NCBI RefSeq assembly: GCF_003751085.1
Contig: NZ_RJJY01000002.1
Span: 1,488,001 to 1,552,000 of the forward strand
Reading direction: 5' to 3'
DNA: 64,000 nt
From: Micromonospora sp. Llam0
Lineage (GTDB): Bacteria; Actinomycetota; Actinomycetes; Mycobacteriales; Micromonosporaceae
Position numbers and translations under genes: made by a program. Positions 42,035-50,783 of this stretch are shown piece by piece. The notes beneath the pieces are model-generated. The model made no database searches. It was given only the letters and a program-made list of their open reading frames with translations, and had not been told where the DNA came from. Numbering within the stretch: the stretch's first letter is position 1; each line of letters begins with the position of its first letter.

Positions 42035-42957
42035 CCCTTCTCCTCCCGGGTCAGACGCTGGATCGGCAGTACGCAGAGCAGCACCAGTGCCATCAGCACG
42101 ATGGCCAGCGCGGAGGCGAGGCCGACCTGCCGCTGGGCGAACGCCAGCCGGTAGATCTCCAGGCCCGGCACGGTGGTCTGGTACCCCGGGCCGCCGCTGG
42201 TGGAGATGTAGACGATGTCGAAGCTGGCCAGCGCCGCGATGACGGTCACCGTCAGGCAGACGCCGATCTCACGGCGCAGACCGGGCAGGGTCACCGCGAG
42301 GAACTCCCGGACCGGGCCGGCGCCGTCCATCCGGGCGGCCTCGTACAGGCTCGGGTCGATCTTGCCGATCCCGGTGATCAGCAGGATGGTGCACAGGCCG
42401 AGGGAGACCCAGGCACCGATCATGCCGACCGACGGCAGGGCGGTGTCGAAGTCGCCGAGCCACGGCCGGGCCAGCCCGCCCAGGCCGACGGCGCGCAGCG
42501 CCTGGTTGACCACGCCGGACGACGAGAGCAGCCAGCTCCACGCGATGCCGGCGGCGACCAGCGGGATGACCTGCGGGAGAAACAGAATCGTCCGTACGGC
42601 GGTGCCGAACAGCCCGGTGGCCATCCGCCGGACCAGGCTGGCCACCAGCAGCCCGACCCCGACCGGGATGAAGCTGAAGAAGACGATCAGCACGAACGCG
42701 TTCCCGATGATCTTCAACAGGTCGGAGTCGGTGAACACGGTGAGGTAGTTGTCCAGCCCGGCCCACCGCGCGACGCCGATGCCGTTCCAGTGGTAGAGCG
42801 AGTACTGGACGGTGAGCGTCAGCGGGCGGACCACGAAGACCACGTACATCGCCAGGGCCGGCACCACCCACAACCAGCCGGACCAGCGGCCCGAACGGGC
42901 CCACCGGTTCCGGTGGGCCCGCGCGGGTGACGTGCTGCCGGTAGCGGGCAGCGTCAT
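42031..42957 (-). CDS. Carbohydrate ABC transporter permease (MalF/AraP type)
   Basis: This 308-residue protein has six spans after a basic N terminus. The EAA loop is DPSLYEAARMDGAGPVREFLAVTLPGLRRE (near residues 197-228). It overlaps the binding-protein gene by ATGA at its start and the second permease at its end. It forms the channel of the sugar importer. Confidence 0.93.
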   Translation of the reverse strand: MTLPATGSTSPARAHRNRWARSGRWSGWLWVVPALAMYVVFVVRPLTLTVQYSLYHWNGIGVARWAGLDNYLTVFTDSDLLKIIGNAFVLIVFFSFIPVGVGLLVASLVRRMATGLFGTAVRTILFLPQVIPLVAAGIAWSWLLSSSGVVNQALRAVGLGGLARPWLGDFDTALPSVGMIGAWVSLGLCTILLITGIGKIDPSLYEAARMDGAGPVREFLAVTLPGLRREIGVCLTVTVIAALASFDIVYISTSGGPGYQTTVPGLEIYRLAFAQRQVGLASALAIVLMALVLLCVLPIQRLTREEKG

Positions 42958-44315
42958 CGAGACAGTTCCTCTTCGTACTGGGCCTGGACCGCCTGCACGT
43001 ACCCTTCCGGGGTCTGCTCGCCGACGATCAGCTTCTGCATCTCCGGGGTGATCGCCGAGGCGAAGATCGAGCCGGTGGCGTTGGCGGTGAAGTCCACCGC
43101 GCCGTTCTCCTCGGCCAGCTGCCCGCTGGCGGCGAGGGTCTGGGCGAGGACGGTGCCCTCGGCTGCGGTCGGCACCTCGAGGTCGGCGGGGCCGCCGGGG
43201 CTGGAGCCACCGACCTGCACCGAGATCTCCCGGGCCTTCTCGTTGGTGTGCACCCAGTTCAGAAAGAAGGCGGCGGCGTCGGGGTTCTTCGCCTTGGCGC
43301 CGACCCCGAAGGTGTTCGGGGCGGACATCGCCACGTGTGAGGCGTCCGCGGTCTCCCCCGGGAACAGGAAGAAGCCGACCTCGCCGGCCATGTTGGTGTC
43401 CAGGTTGCCCGACTCCCAGTCACCGTTGAACATGAACAGGCCGTTGCCCTCCTGGAACTGGCCCATCATCGCGGTGTAGTCGATGGCGTTGGCGTCCGCC
43501 GGGAAGTAGCCGGCCTGGGCCCACTTCTCGATGGTCTGGGTGGCCTTGAGCGCGGCCGGCGTGTCGAAGGTGGCGCCTTCCTTCTGGAAGATCCAGTCGG
43601 CGATCTCCTGCGGGTCGCCGTACTGGTTCTGCAGCGCCTGGTGCGGGAAGTTGATCCCGGCGGTGTCCTGGTTGAACTGCATGATCGGCTGGATGCCGGC
43701 GTCCTTGGCCGCGGCGAGCAGCTCCTCGAACTCGGCGATGGTCGCCGGCGGCTCGGTCATCCCGACCTGCTCGGCGAGTTCCTTGTTGTAGAACACGCCG
43801 GTGACGCTGTAGCCGAGGCCCATGCCGTAGAGCGAGCCGCTGCCCCGGGTGCCGTCGTCGGCGATCCGCAGCTGCTCCAGCTGCGAGGCGGGGAAGCTGT
43901 CCCAGCCGTACGCGTCGAAGTAGGGGTCGAGGTTCTTCAGCAGGCCGTCGGAGACCAGGTCGATCATGGTGGGCAGCCGGATGATGTCCGGCGCGTTGTC
44001 GCCGGCCAGCACCCGGGGGGCGTTCTCGACGATGACGGTGAACTGGTCCTCACGCACGTTGAACGTGACGTTCGGGTACTGGTTGCTGAACTCGTCGGCG
44101 AGCGCCTTGGCCAGCGGGAAGCCGGTCTCGGCGTACATCTCCAGGGTGATCGGGTCACTGCCCAGTTCGGTGCTGACCTCGGTGTCACCGTCGTCCTCGG
44201 TGACCGGGTCGGCACCCGGGGCCGAGCAGGCGGTGATGGCAAGGGCGGCCGCCATCAGCGGCGCCAGCGCCAGCGCCGGGCGACCGGCGTGGAGCTTCCG
44301 CGCATATCTACGCAT
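42954..44315 (-). CDS. Sugar ABC transporter substrate-binding lipoprotein
   Basis: This is a 453-residue protein with a lipoprotein signal: basic MRRYARK, hydrophobic core, lipobox AITAC with Cys near residue 29. It resembles cluster-1 binding proteins: ITLEMYAETGFPLAKALADEFSNQYPNVTFNV near 55-85, then the two-lobed fold with ALFMFNGDWE. These bind oligosaccharides. ATG 44315 has AAGGAG nine bases upstream. It is the first gene of the operon and has a LacI-type palindrome 131 bp upstream. Confidence 0.9.
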   Translation of the reverse strand: MRRYARKLHAGRPALALAPLMAAALAITACSAPGADPVTEDDGDTEVSTELGSDPITLEMYAETGFPLAKALADEFSNQYPNVTFNVREDQFTVIVENAPRVLAGDNAPDIIRLPTMIDLVSDGLLKNLDPYFDAYGWDSFPASQLEQLRIADDGTRGSGSLYGMGLGYSVTGVFYNKELAEQVGMTEPPATIAEFEELLAAAKDAGIQPIMQFNQDTAGINFPHQALQNQYGDPQEIADWIFQKEGATFDTPAALKATQTIEKWAQAGYFPADANAIDYTAMMGQFQEGNGLFMFNGDWESGNLDTNMAGEVGFFLFPGETADASHVAMSAPNTFGVGAKAKNPDAAAFFLNWVHTNEKAREISVQVGGSSPGGPADLEVPTAAEGTVLAQTLAASGQLAEENGAVDFTANATGSIFASAITPEMQKLIVGEQTPEGYVQAVQAQYEEELSR

Positions 44316-44445
44316 CTCGGGACTCCTTGAGTTGTCGCCGCCTCGCCGATCCCACGCGGCGCAGCGGTTCGTGATGTTTCGCCTGTGACGGCTCCGGTGC
44401 ACCGTCGCCTGGGGTTCCGCCGTGAGTGGCTTGGCGGATCGTCTA

Positions 44446-44471
44446 GCTAAACTGATTTAGCAGAGCATGCT
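44446..44471. promoter_or_regulatory. LacI operator upstream of the ABC operon
   Basis: Perfect inverted repeat GCTAAACTGATTTAGC (44446-44461) followed by AGAGCATGCT, a near-copy of the site at 39892. It lies between the divergent ABC operon and the lacI-type gene, so it could control both. Confidence 0.78.
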
Positions 44472-44645
44472 GCGAAAAGCTCGTTGCTGTCAAGGACCAG
44501 TTGGCAACGGTCCGGAAACGGCTCGTTCACAGGTGGCGGGTCAGCCCGCCTGTCCCGGACCAGGGGCGGCATCGCATGATGGAGCATGGGCATGACCGGC
44601 GGAGGCAGTGCTGTGGACAGTGAACCCCCATCAAGAGGATCAACG

Positions 44646-45674
44646 GTGCGGAACAGGGCCACCTTGGCCGATGTCGCCCGCCGAGCCGGCCTGTCCAAGA
44701 CCGCCGCGTCGATGGTGCTGAACGGGCGGGAGGGAACGCGCCTCTCCGTCGAGGCGCACCAGCGGGTCTTCGCCGCCGCCGAAGAACTAGGCTACCGCCC
44801 GAACGTCGCCGCACGAAGTCTGCGGACCAGGAAAACCGCCACGATTGCCTTCGTGTCCGACATCGTGGCAACTACCCGTTTTGCCGGTGGGCTGATCCGG
44901 GGCGCGCTGGACGCCGCCCGGGAGCGCGACCACGTACTGCTGATCACCGAGACGCAGGGCGACGCCGAGTTCGAGCGGTACGCGATCGAAGCCATGCTCG
45001 ACCGGCAGGTCGACGGGGTGATCTACGCCGCGATGGCCACCCGACGGCTGACCGTGCCGCCGGCCATCCTGGGCGGCCCGGTGGTGCTGCTCAACGCCAC
45101 CAGCCCGGACAATCTGCCATGCGTGCTGCCGGACGACGAGCTGGCCGGTCGGGCGGTCACCGAGGCGCTGCTCAAGCAGGGCCACCGGCAGCGCATCGCG
45201 CTGATCGGGCGCAACCGCCTCAAGGAACGCGACCCGGAGGTGTCGCTGGCCGCCGAGGCCCGGCTGCTCGGCATCCGGCACGCCCTGTCGGCCGCCGACG
45301 CCACGCTGTACGCCGAGCCGTTCTGCCGGGAGTGGCTGCCCGAGCACGGCTACACCGCGATGCGCACCCTGCTCGCCCGAGCCGCGCCGCCCACCGCGGT
45401 CATCTGCATGAACGACCGCCTCGCCTTCGGCGCGTACCAGGCGATCGCCGACGCCGGGCTGACCGTGCCCACCGACATCTCGGTCGTCTCGTTCGACGAC
45501 GACCCGATCGCCACCTGGCTGCGGCCCGGCCTGTTCACCGCGGCGCTGCCGCACGAGCGGATGGGCCAGCGGGCGGTGGAGATCCTGCTCGACGGAGAGT
45601 CGACCGAGCGGTGCGTGGTGCCGATGCCGCTGCGCCGCCGCAAGTCGATCGCCGCCGCGCCAGGCACCGCCTAG
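44646..45674 (+). CDS. LacI family transcriptional regulator
   Basis: This is a 342-residue repressor. Its helix-turn-helix is ATLADVARRAGLSKTAASMVLNGREG (residues 5-30) with the hinge YRPNVAARSLRTRKTATIAF after it, then a periplasmic-binding-like ligand domain (66-330) with FDDDPIATWLRPGLFTAALP near the end. GTG 44646 has AAGAGGA upstream; starts at 44586 or 44613 cannot be excluded. The three copies of the palindrome GCTAAAnnGATTnAnn around it (39892, 44446, 45726) make it the obvious local repressor. The ligand is probably a breakdown oligosaccharide. Confidence 0.9.
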   Translation: MRNRATLADVARRAGLSKTAASMVLNGREGTRLSVEAHQRVFAAAEELGYRPNVAARSLRTRKTATIAFVSDIVATTRFAGGLIRGALDAARERDHVLLITETQGDAEFERYAIEAMLDRQVDGVIYAAMATRRLTVPPAILGGPVVLLNATSPDNLPCVLPDDELAGRAVTEALLKQGHRQRIALIGRNRLKERDPEVSLAAEARLLGIRHALSAADATLYAEPFCREWLPEHGYTAMRTLLARAAPPTAVICMNDRLAFGAYQAIADAGLTVPTDISVVSFDDDPIATWLRPGLFTAALPHERMGQRAVEILLDGESTERCVVPMPLRRRKSIAAAPGTA

Positions 45675-45725
45675 CCACCGGACCACCCGCCACCGGGGGC
45701 CCGGTGGGAACTGCACGAACTTGGC

Positions 45726-45741
45726 GCTAAACCGATTCACT
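45726..45741. promoter_or_regulatory. LacI operator, degenerate copy upstream of the GH32/GH68-like gene
   Basis: GCTAAACCGATTCACT keeps the left arm and the centre of the 16-bp palindrome but has drifted in the right arm. It lies 15 bp before the ATG at 45757 and probably overlaps the promoter or the ribosome-binding region. Confidence 0.5.
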
Positions 45742-45756
45742 GCTAGGTTTCCACCC

Positions 45757-46698
45757 ATGCTTCGGCTACCGGATCACTGGGTGTGGGACAGCTGGTACGC
45801 ACGGGACGACACCGGCCGCTGGCACGTGTTCTTCCTGCGTGCCTCCCGGGCGTTGGGCGACCCGCACCGGCGGCATCACCGCGCCAGCATCGGCCACGCG
45901 GTCTCCACCGACCTGCGCAACTGGCGGCTGGTCGCCGACGCGCTGGTCCCGGCGGACGCACCCGCCTGGGACGACCTCGCCACCTGGACCGGCAGCACCG
46001 TCCGGGGTCCGGACGGCCGCTGGTACCTGTTCTACACCGGGGTCAGCCGGGCCGAGCAGGGGCTGGTGCAGCGGATCGGCCTAGCCGTCTCGGACGACCT
46101 GCTGACCTGGCACCGGCACGGCACCGAACCGCTGGTCGAGGCCGACCCGACCTGGTACGAACTGCTCGACCGGGACGCCTGGTACGAACAGGCGTGGCGC
46201 GACCCGTGGGTCTTCCCGGACCCGGCCGGCACCGGCTGGCACATGCTGATCACCGCCCGGTCGGCCACCGGGCCGGCCGACACCCGGGGCGTGATCGGGC
46301 ACGCCACCTCGGACGACCTGACCACCTGGCGGGTACGGCCGCCGCTGTCCGTACCGGCGGGCTTCGGACACCTGGAGGTCCCGCAGGTGGTGGTGATCGA
46401 CGGACAGCCGCTGCTGCTGTTCTGCACCAACAACGCCGTCTCGCCGACCCGGGGCGCGACCACCGACCAGATCTGGGTGGTGCCCGGCACCGCCACCACC
46501 GGCCCGTGGGACGTCGCCGCCGCGAGGCCGTTCACCCACCCCGGCCTGTACGCACCACGCCTCGTACCCGACACCGACCAGGACGGCTGGCAGCTGATCG
46601 GCTTCCTGGACCACCTGGACGGCCGGTTCGTCGGCGAGATCATCGACCCGGTCCCGGTGCGGTACACCCCCGGCGCCGGGCTCACCCCGGCTCGCTGA
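45757..46698 (+). CDS. Intracellular GH32/GH68-like five-bladed propeller glycosidase
   Basis: This 313-residue protein has no signal peptide. The clan GH-J features are partly present: WDSWYA near residue 9 (as in GH68, with the candidate nucleophile Asp), GSTVRGPDGRWYLFYTG near 78, WRDPWVFPDP near 147 (RDP transition-state motif), and HLEVPQVV near 206 where the acid/base Glu may be. It is shorter than typical GH32 and lacks the C-terminal beta-sandwich. It is likely a glycosidase on imported oligosaccharides. A degenerate LacI-type site lies directly upstream. Confidence 0.65.
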   Translation: MLRLPDHWVWDSWYARDDTGRWHVFFLRASRALGDPHRRHHRASIGHAVSTDLRNWRLVADALVPADAPAWDDLATWTGSTVRGPDGRWYLFYTGVSRAEQGLVQRIGLAVSDDLLTWHRHGTEPLVEADPTWYELLDRDAWYEQAWRDPWVFPDPAGTGWHMLITARSATGPADTRGVIGHATSDDLTTWRVRPPLSVPAGFGHLEVPQVVVIDGQPLLLFCTNNAVSPTRGATTDQIWVVPGTATTGPWDVAAARPFTHPGLYAPRLVPDTDQDGWQLIGFLDHLDGRFVGEIIDPVPVRYTPGAGLTPAR

Positions 46699-46754
46699 GG
46701 TGGTGGCCGCCGGCGGCTCGCTGGAGAGTCGCCAGCAGCCGGCGGCCACCACCT
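46698..46754 (+). terminator. Hairpin terminator at the right edge of the polysaccharide island
   Basis: Perfect 16-bp inverted repeat AGGTGGTGGCCGCCGG / CCGGCGGCCACCACCT with a 25-nt loop that itself contains a 5-bp GCTGG/CCAGC stem. It starts at the stop codon of the glycosidase gene. The following ~300 bp to the XPB start hold nothing I recognise. Confidence 0.75.
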
Positions 46755-47059
46755 GGCCGTCACACGGATGTGGACCGCTCGCCCCCGTTGCTCCGCCCGC
46801 GTCGCCGCTCCCCGGGCTGCCTCTCCGGCCCGGACGGGTCACGGCGCGGATCGAACGCGTCCGTCGGCACCGGCCAGTGTGACGCTGCCCTAGGCGGACA
46901 GCCGTCGTGATGTAAGACGCCGCAGCGGCCGCTGAGGTTGCGATATTCACCAGGTACGCAACGATCGTCACTCCGACAGTGGCGTCGGTCACCAGGACCG
47001 CCCGGTGCCGGGCGGTCGCGTGCGAGACTGGTGGGTCGACCAGAAGGGGGATACCGGCA

Positions 47060-48730
47060 GTGAACAACGGACCACTGATCGTCCAGTCGGACAAGACCTT
47101 GCTGCTGGAGATCGACCACCCGGACGCCACCGCGTGCCGGATGGCGATCGCCCCGTTCGCCGAGCTGGAGCGCTCACCCGAGCACGTGCACACGTACCGG
47201 CTCACCCCGCTCGGCCTGTGGAACGCCCGCGCCGCCGGGCACGACGCCGAGAGCGTCGTCGACGCGCTGCTCAAGTTCTCCCGCTACCCGGTGCCGCACG
47301 CGCTGCTGGTCGACGTCGCCGACACCATGGACCGGTACGGCCGGCTGCAGCTGGCCAACGACCCCGCGTACGGGCTGGTGCTGCGGGCCACCGACCGGGC
47401 CGTGCTGACCGAGGTGACCAAGAGCAAGAAGCTCGCCGGCATGTTCGGCGACAAGATCGACGACGACACGGTGGCGGTGCACCCGTCCGAGCGGGGGCGG
47501 CTCAAGCAGGGCCTGCTCAAGCTGGGCTGGCCGGCCGAGGACCTGGCCGGCTACGTCGACGGCGAGGCGCACCCGATCGAGCTGGACACCGCCGGCGGCG
47601 ACGGGCGGCCCGGCTGGACGCTGCGCTCCTACCAGCAGGAGGCGGTGGAGCAGTTCTGGGCCGGCGGCTCCGGCGTGGTGGTGCTGCCCTGCGGCGCCGG
47701 CAAGACGCTGGTCGGCGCGGCGGCGATGGCCCAGGCCAAGGCGACCACCCTGATCCTGGTCACCAACACGGTCGCCGGCCGGCAGTGGAAGCGGGAGCTC
47801 ATCGCCCGCACCTCGCTGACCGCCGACGAGATCGGCGAGTACTCCGGCGAGCGCAAGGAGATCCGCCCGGTCACCATCGCCACGTACCAGGTGCTGACCT
47901 CGCGCCGCAAGGGCGCCTTCACCCACCTCGACCTGTTCAACGCCCGCGACTGGGGCCTGGTGATCTACGACGAGGTGCACCTGCTGCCGGCGCCGATCTT
48001 CCGGTTCACCGCCGATCTGCAGGCCCGCCGCCGGCTGGGCCTGACCGCCACCCTGGTCCGCGAGGACGGCCGGGAAGGCGACGTCTTCTCGCTGATCGGG
48101 CCGAAACGCTACGACGCGCCGTGGAAGGACATCGAGGCGCAGGGCTGGATCGCCCCGGCCGAATGCGTCGAGGTGCGGGTCACCCTCACCGACGCGGAAC
48201 GGATGGGGTACGCGGTCACCGAGACCGAGGAGCGGTACCGGGCAGCGGCCACCGCGCGCACCAAACTGCCGGTGGTCAAGGCGCTGGTCGACCGGCACCA
48301 CGGCGAGCAGGTGCTGGTCATCGGGGCGTACATCGACCAGCTGCACCAGCTCGGTGAGTTCCTGGGCGCGCCGATCGTGCAGGGCTCCACCACCAACAAG
48401 GAGCGGGAACGGCTGTTCGACGCGTTCCGGCAGGGTGAGATCCCCACGCTGATCATCTCCAAGGTCGGGAACTTCTCCATCGACCTGCCGGAGGCGGCGG
48501 TGGCGATCCAAGTGTCCGGCACGTTCGGCTCCCGGCAGGAGGAGGCGCAGCGGCTCGGCCGGGTGCTGCGGCCCAAGGCCGACGGCCGGCAGGCGCACTT
48601 CTACACCGTGGTCTCCCGGGACACCATCGACACCGAGTACGCCGCGCACCGGCAACGGTTCCTCGCCGAGCAGGGGTACGCGTACACGATCGTCGACGCC
48701 GACGACGTCCTCGGCCCGGCCCTACCCTGA
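47060..48730 (+). CDS. XPB/ERCC3-type DNA repair helicase
   Basis: This is a 556-residue SF2 helicase of the actinobacterial XPB family. An N-terminal damage-recognition domain (1-150) leads to Walker A PCGAGKTLVG (near 212), DEVH box YDEVHLLPA (near 303), and motif III GLTATLVREDG (near 331). C-terminal motif VI follows as QRLGRVLRPK. The enzyme unwinds DNA 3'-5' in repair. GTG 47060 has GAAGGGGG upstream. From memory the M. tuberculosis homologue Rv0861c is adjacent to Rv0862c; here their homologues are separated by the polysaccharide island. It converges with the LigD polymerase gene, overlapping it by 9 bp. Confidence 0.92.
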   Translation: MNNGPLIVQSDKTLLLEIDHPDATACRMAIAPFAELERSPEHVHTYRLTPLGLWNARAAGHDAESVVDALLKFSRYPVPHALLVDVADTMDRYGRLQLANDPAYGLVLRATDRAVLTEVTKSKKLAGMFGDKIDDDTVAVHPSERGRLKQGLLKLGWPAEDLAGYVDGEAHPIELDTAGGDGRPGWTLRSYQQEAVEQFWAGGSGVVVLPCGAGKTLVGAAAMAQAKATTLILVTNTVAGRQWKRELIARTSLTADEIGEYSGERKEIRPVTIATYQVLTSRRKGAFTHLDLFNARDWGLVIYDEVHLLPAPIFRFTADLQARRRLGLTATLVREDGREGDVFSLIGPKRYDAPWKDIEAQGWIAPAECVEVRVTLTDAERMGYAVTETEERYRAAATARTKLPVVKALVDRHHGEQVLVIGAYIDQLHQLGEFLGAPIVQGSTTNKERERLFDAFRQGEIPTLIISKVGNFSIDLPEAAVAIQVSGTFGSRQEEAQRLGRVLRPKADGRQAHFYTVVSRDTIDTEYAAHRQRFLAEQGYAYTIVDADDVLGPALP

Positions 48731-49675
48731 CCCTCGGTTACGGATCGGGACCGGTGGGCCGACGGTCAGCAGGTCAGCGAGCAGGTCGCCGTACTCGTCG
48801 AGGCGGTCCAGCACCTCGGCGGCGGTGAACTGGCGGACGACGCCCGGCTCGCCGGCCGCCGCGGCCTCCACCTCCGGCCAGGTCAGCGGCGCGGAGGCGG
48901 CCGGCACCGGGCCGGCCCGCAGCGAGTACGGCGCCACCGTCGTCTTCGCCGCGTTGTTCTGACTCCAGTCGATGAAGACCCGGCCGGGGCGCAGCCGCTT
49001 GGCCATCTTCGACGTGATCGTCTTCGGTGACCGGCGTTCCAGCTCCTCGGCGACCCGCTTCACGTAGCCGGAGACGATGTCGGCCGACTGCCCGGCCGAC
49101 ACCGGCGCGCCGAGCTGCATGCCCTTGCGGCCGGAGGTCTTCGGGAAGCAGGCGATGCCGTCGTCGGCGAACCGGTCCCGGATCAGCACCGCCACCGCGC
49201 AGCACTCCTCGATGCCGGCCGGTGCCCCCGGGTCGAGGTCGACGACCAGCAGATCGGGGTCGGCGCCGACCCGCCACTGCGGGGTGTGCAGCTCCAACGC
49301 GGCCAGGTTGGCCAGCCAGACCAGGGTGGGCAGGTCGTCGGCGACCACGAAGTCGAGCTCGTCGCGGCCCCGCGACGACCCGGGCGTGGGCAGCCGCTCG
49401 GTACGCACCCAGTCCGGGGTGCTGGCCGGGGCGTTCTTCTCGAAGAAGAACTGACCGTCGACACCGTTCGGGTAGCGGATCCGGGTGAGTGCCCGGTCGG
49501 CGAGGTGCGGCAGCAGCGCAGCGGAGACCCGGGTGTAGTAGTCGATCACCTCGCCCTTGGTGAACCCGGCCGCCGGGTACAGCACCTTGTCCAGGTTGGA
49601 CAACTCCAGTGACCGGCCCGCCACGTCCACCCGGATCCGGCTCTCGCCCGCGCCGAGACTGCGGTCAGCCCGCAT
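48722..49675 (-). CDS. LigD-type NHEJ polymerase domain (stand-alone)
   Basis: This 317-residue protein matches the archaeo-eukaryotic-primase-like polymerase module of LigD: ELSNLDKVLYPAAGFTKGEVIDYY near residues 19-42, the metal Asp pair in VVDLDPGAP (near 133), and TSGRKGMQL near 170. In many LigD polymerase modules the residue after KGM/KGL is His; here it is Gln, so activity may differ. It lies downstream of the ligase gene with an 11-bp overlap. It fills gaps or adds ribonucleotides at double-strand breaks together with Ku. Confidence 0.85.
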   Translation of the reverse strand: MRADRSLGAGESRIRVDVAGRSLELSNLDKVLYPAAGFTKGEVIDYYTRVSAALLPHLADRALTRIRYPNGVDGQFFFEKNAPASTPDWVRTERLPTPGSSRGRDELDFVVADDLPTLVWLANLAALELHTPQWRVGADPDLLVVDLDPGAPAGIEECCAVAVLIRDRFADDGIACFPKTSGRKGMQLGAPVSAGQSADIVSGYVKRVAEELERRSPKTITSKMAKRLRPGRVFIDWSQNNAAKTTVAPYSLRAGPVPAASAPLTWPEVEAAAAGEPGVVRQFTAAEVLDRLDEYGDLLADLLTVGPPVPIRNRGSG

Positions 49676-50636
49676 CGGCGTCCTCCTCGGTGACGTCGGT
49701 GGCCGGCACATCCGGGCGGATCCGCAGGAACCGGGGGAACCGCAGCCGCCCGTCCGGGGTCTGCTGCCCGTACCGTACTTCGATCACCACCTCTGGGCGT
49801 ACCCAGATCGCGCCGCGGGCGTCCTCCCGGGGCAGCGGCGTGTCGAACGGTGACCTCTCGGCGCGCAGCGGTTCCAACGCGGCCAGCAGGGCCCGCTCGG
49901 CCGCCGACCCGATCCCGCCGCCGACCCGGCCGGTGAACCGCAGCGCGCCGGTCGCCGCGCCGGCCGCGTCCCGCACCGGTACGCCGACCAGCAGCCCGCC
50001 GATCCGGCGCACCCCGGGACGCCAGCCGCCGACGACGAAGTCCCGGGTCAGCTCGATTTTGACCTTGACCCAGTCGGGGCTGCGGGCACCCGGTCGGTAG
50101 ATCGCGTCGCGGCGCTTGGCGACCACGCCCTCCAGCCCGTGTTCGGCGGCGGCGGCCCGGGTGGCCGGCCCGTCGGTGAAGCTGGGCGGCACCGCCCACG
50201 CCGGCCCGGCCAGCCCGAGCGCTTCCAGCGCCTGCCGCCGGTCCCGGTACGGCCAGCCGGTCAGGTCGGCACCGCGCAGCCGCAGCAGGTCGAAGATCAT
50301 GTACGTGGCCGGCGCACCGGCGGCCAGCCGGGCCGCCCGCGCCGGATCCCGCACGTGCATCCGCTCGGCGAGCAGGGTGAACGACGGTCGGCCGGCGGCG
50401 TCGAGCAGCACCATCTCCCCGTCGAGCAGGGCGTCGTCCAGGGCGCGGGGCAGCCCGGACAGCTCCGGGTAGGCGACGGTGATCTCGGCACCGGACCGGG
50501 CGTACAGCCGCTGCCCGCCGCCGGAGATATCCGCCAGAGCGCGCACTCCGTCCCATTTGAACTCGTACCACCAGCCGGGGCCTGTGGGCAGCTCCCCGGT
50601 CGTCGCGAGCATCGGCCGCAGCGGTCCACCCGGCAT
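49665..50636 (-). CDS. ATP-dependent DNA ligase (LigD ligase domain, stand-alone)
   Basis: This 323-residue protein has the nucleotidyltransferase motif I EFKWDGVRA (near residue 27) with the adenylated Lys, motif III MIFDLLRL, motif IV LEGVVAKRRDAIY (near 165-177), motif V WVKVK (near 189), and an OB-fold C terminus. It seals nicks in the NHEJ pathway. ATG 50636 is the first gene of the ligase-polymerase pair and is divergent from ku, with a 147-bp gap in between. No LigD phosphoesterase module is present. Confidence 0.93.
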   Translation of the reverse strand: MPGGPLRPMLATTGELPTGPGWWYEFKWDGVRALADISGGGQRLYARSGAEITVAYPELSGLPRALDDALLDGEMVLLDAAGRPSFTLLAERMHVRDPARAARLAAGAPATYMIFDLLRLRGADLTGWPYRDRRQALEALGLAGPAWAVPPSFTDGPATRAAAAEHGLEGVVAKRRDAIYRPGARSPDWVKVKIELTRDFVVGGWRPGVRRIGGLLVGVPVRDAAGAATGALRFTGRVGGGIGSAAERALLAALEPLRAERSPFDTPLPREDARGAIWVRPEVVIEVRYGQQTPDGRLRFPRFLRIRPDVPATDVTEEDADAG

Positions 50637-50783
50637 CCTGCCACTGTAAAACCAGCAACGAAGTGGTCGCGCTGAGTTCTGTCGGATGCGATCCTGGATC
50701 AACACCGGGCCGACCTGGTGATCTTGACCTTGGGGAAGGGCGGGACAGGTCGGCGGCCGCCGGTGGTGGCGAAGGGATCAGCC

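Noticed and set aside
46081..47274. Possible minus-strand gene across the right island edge
   Set aside because: It overlaps the 5' part of the XPB gene and the glycosidase, has no ribosome site and no recognisable content.
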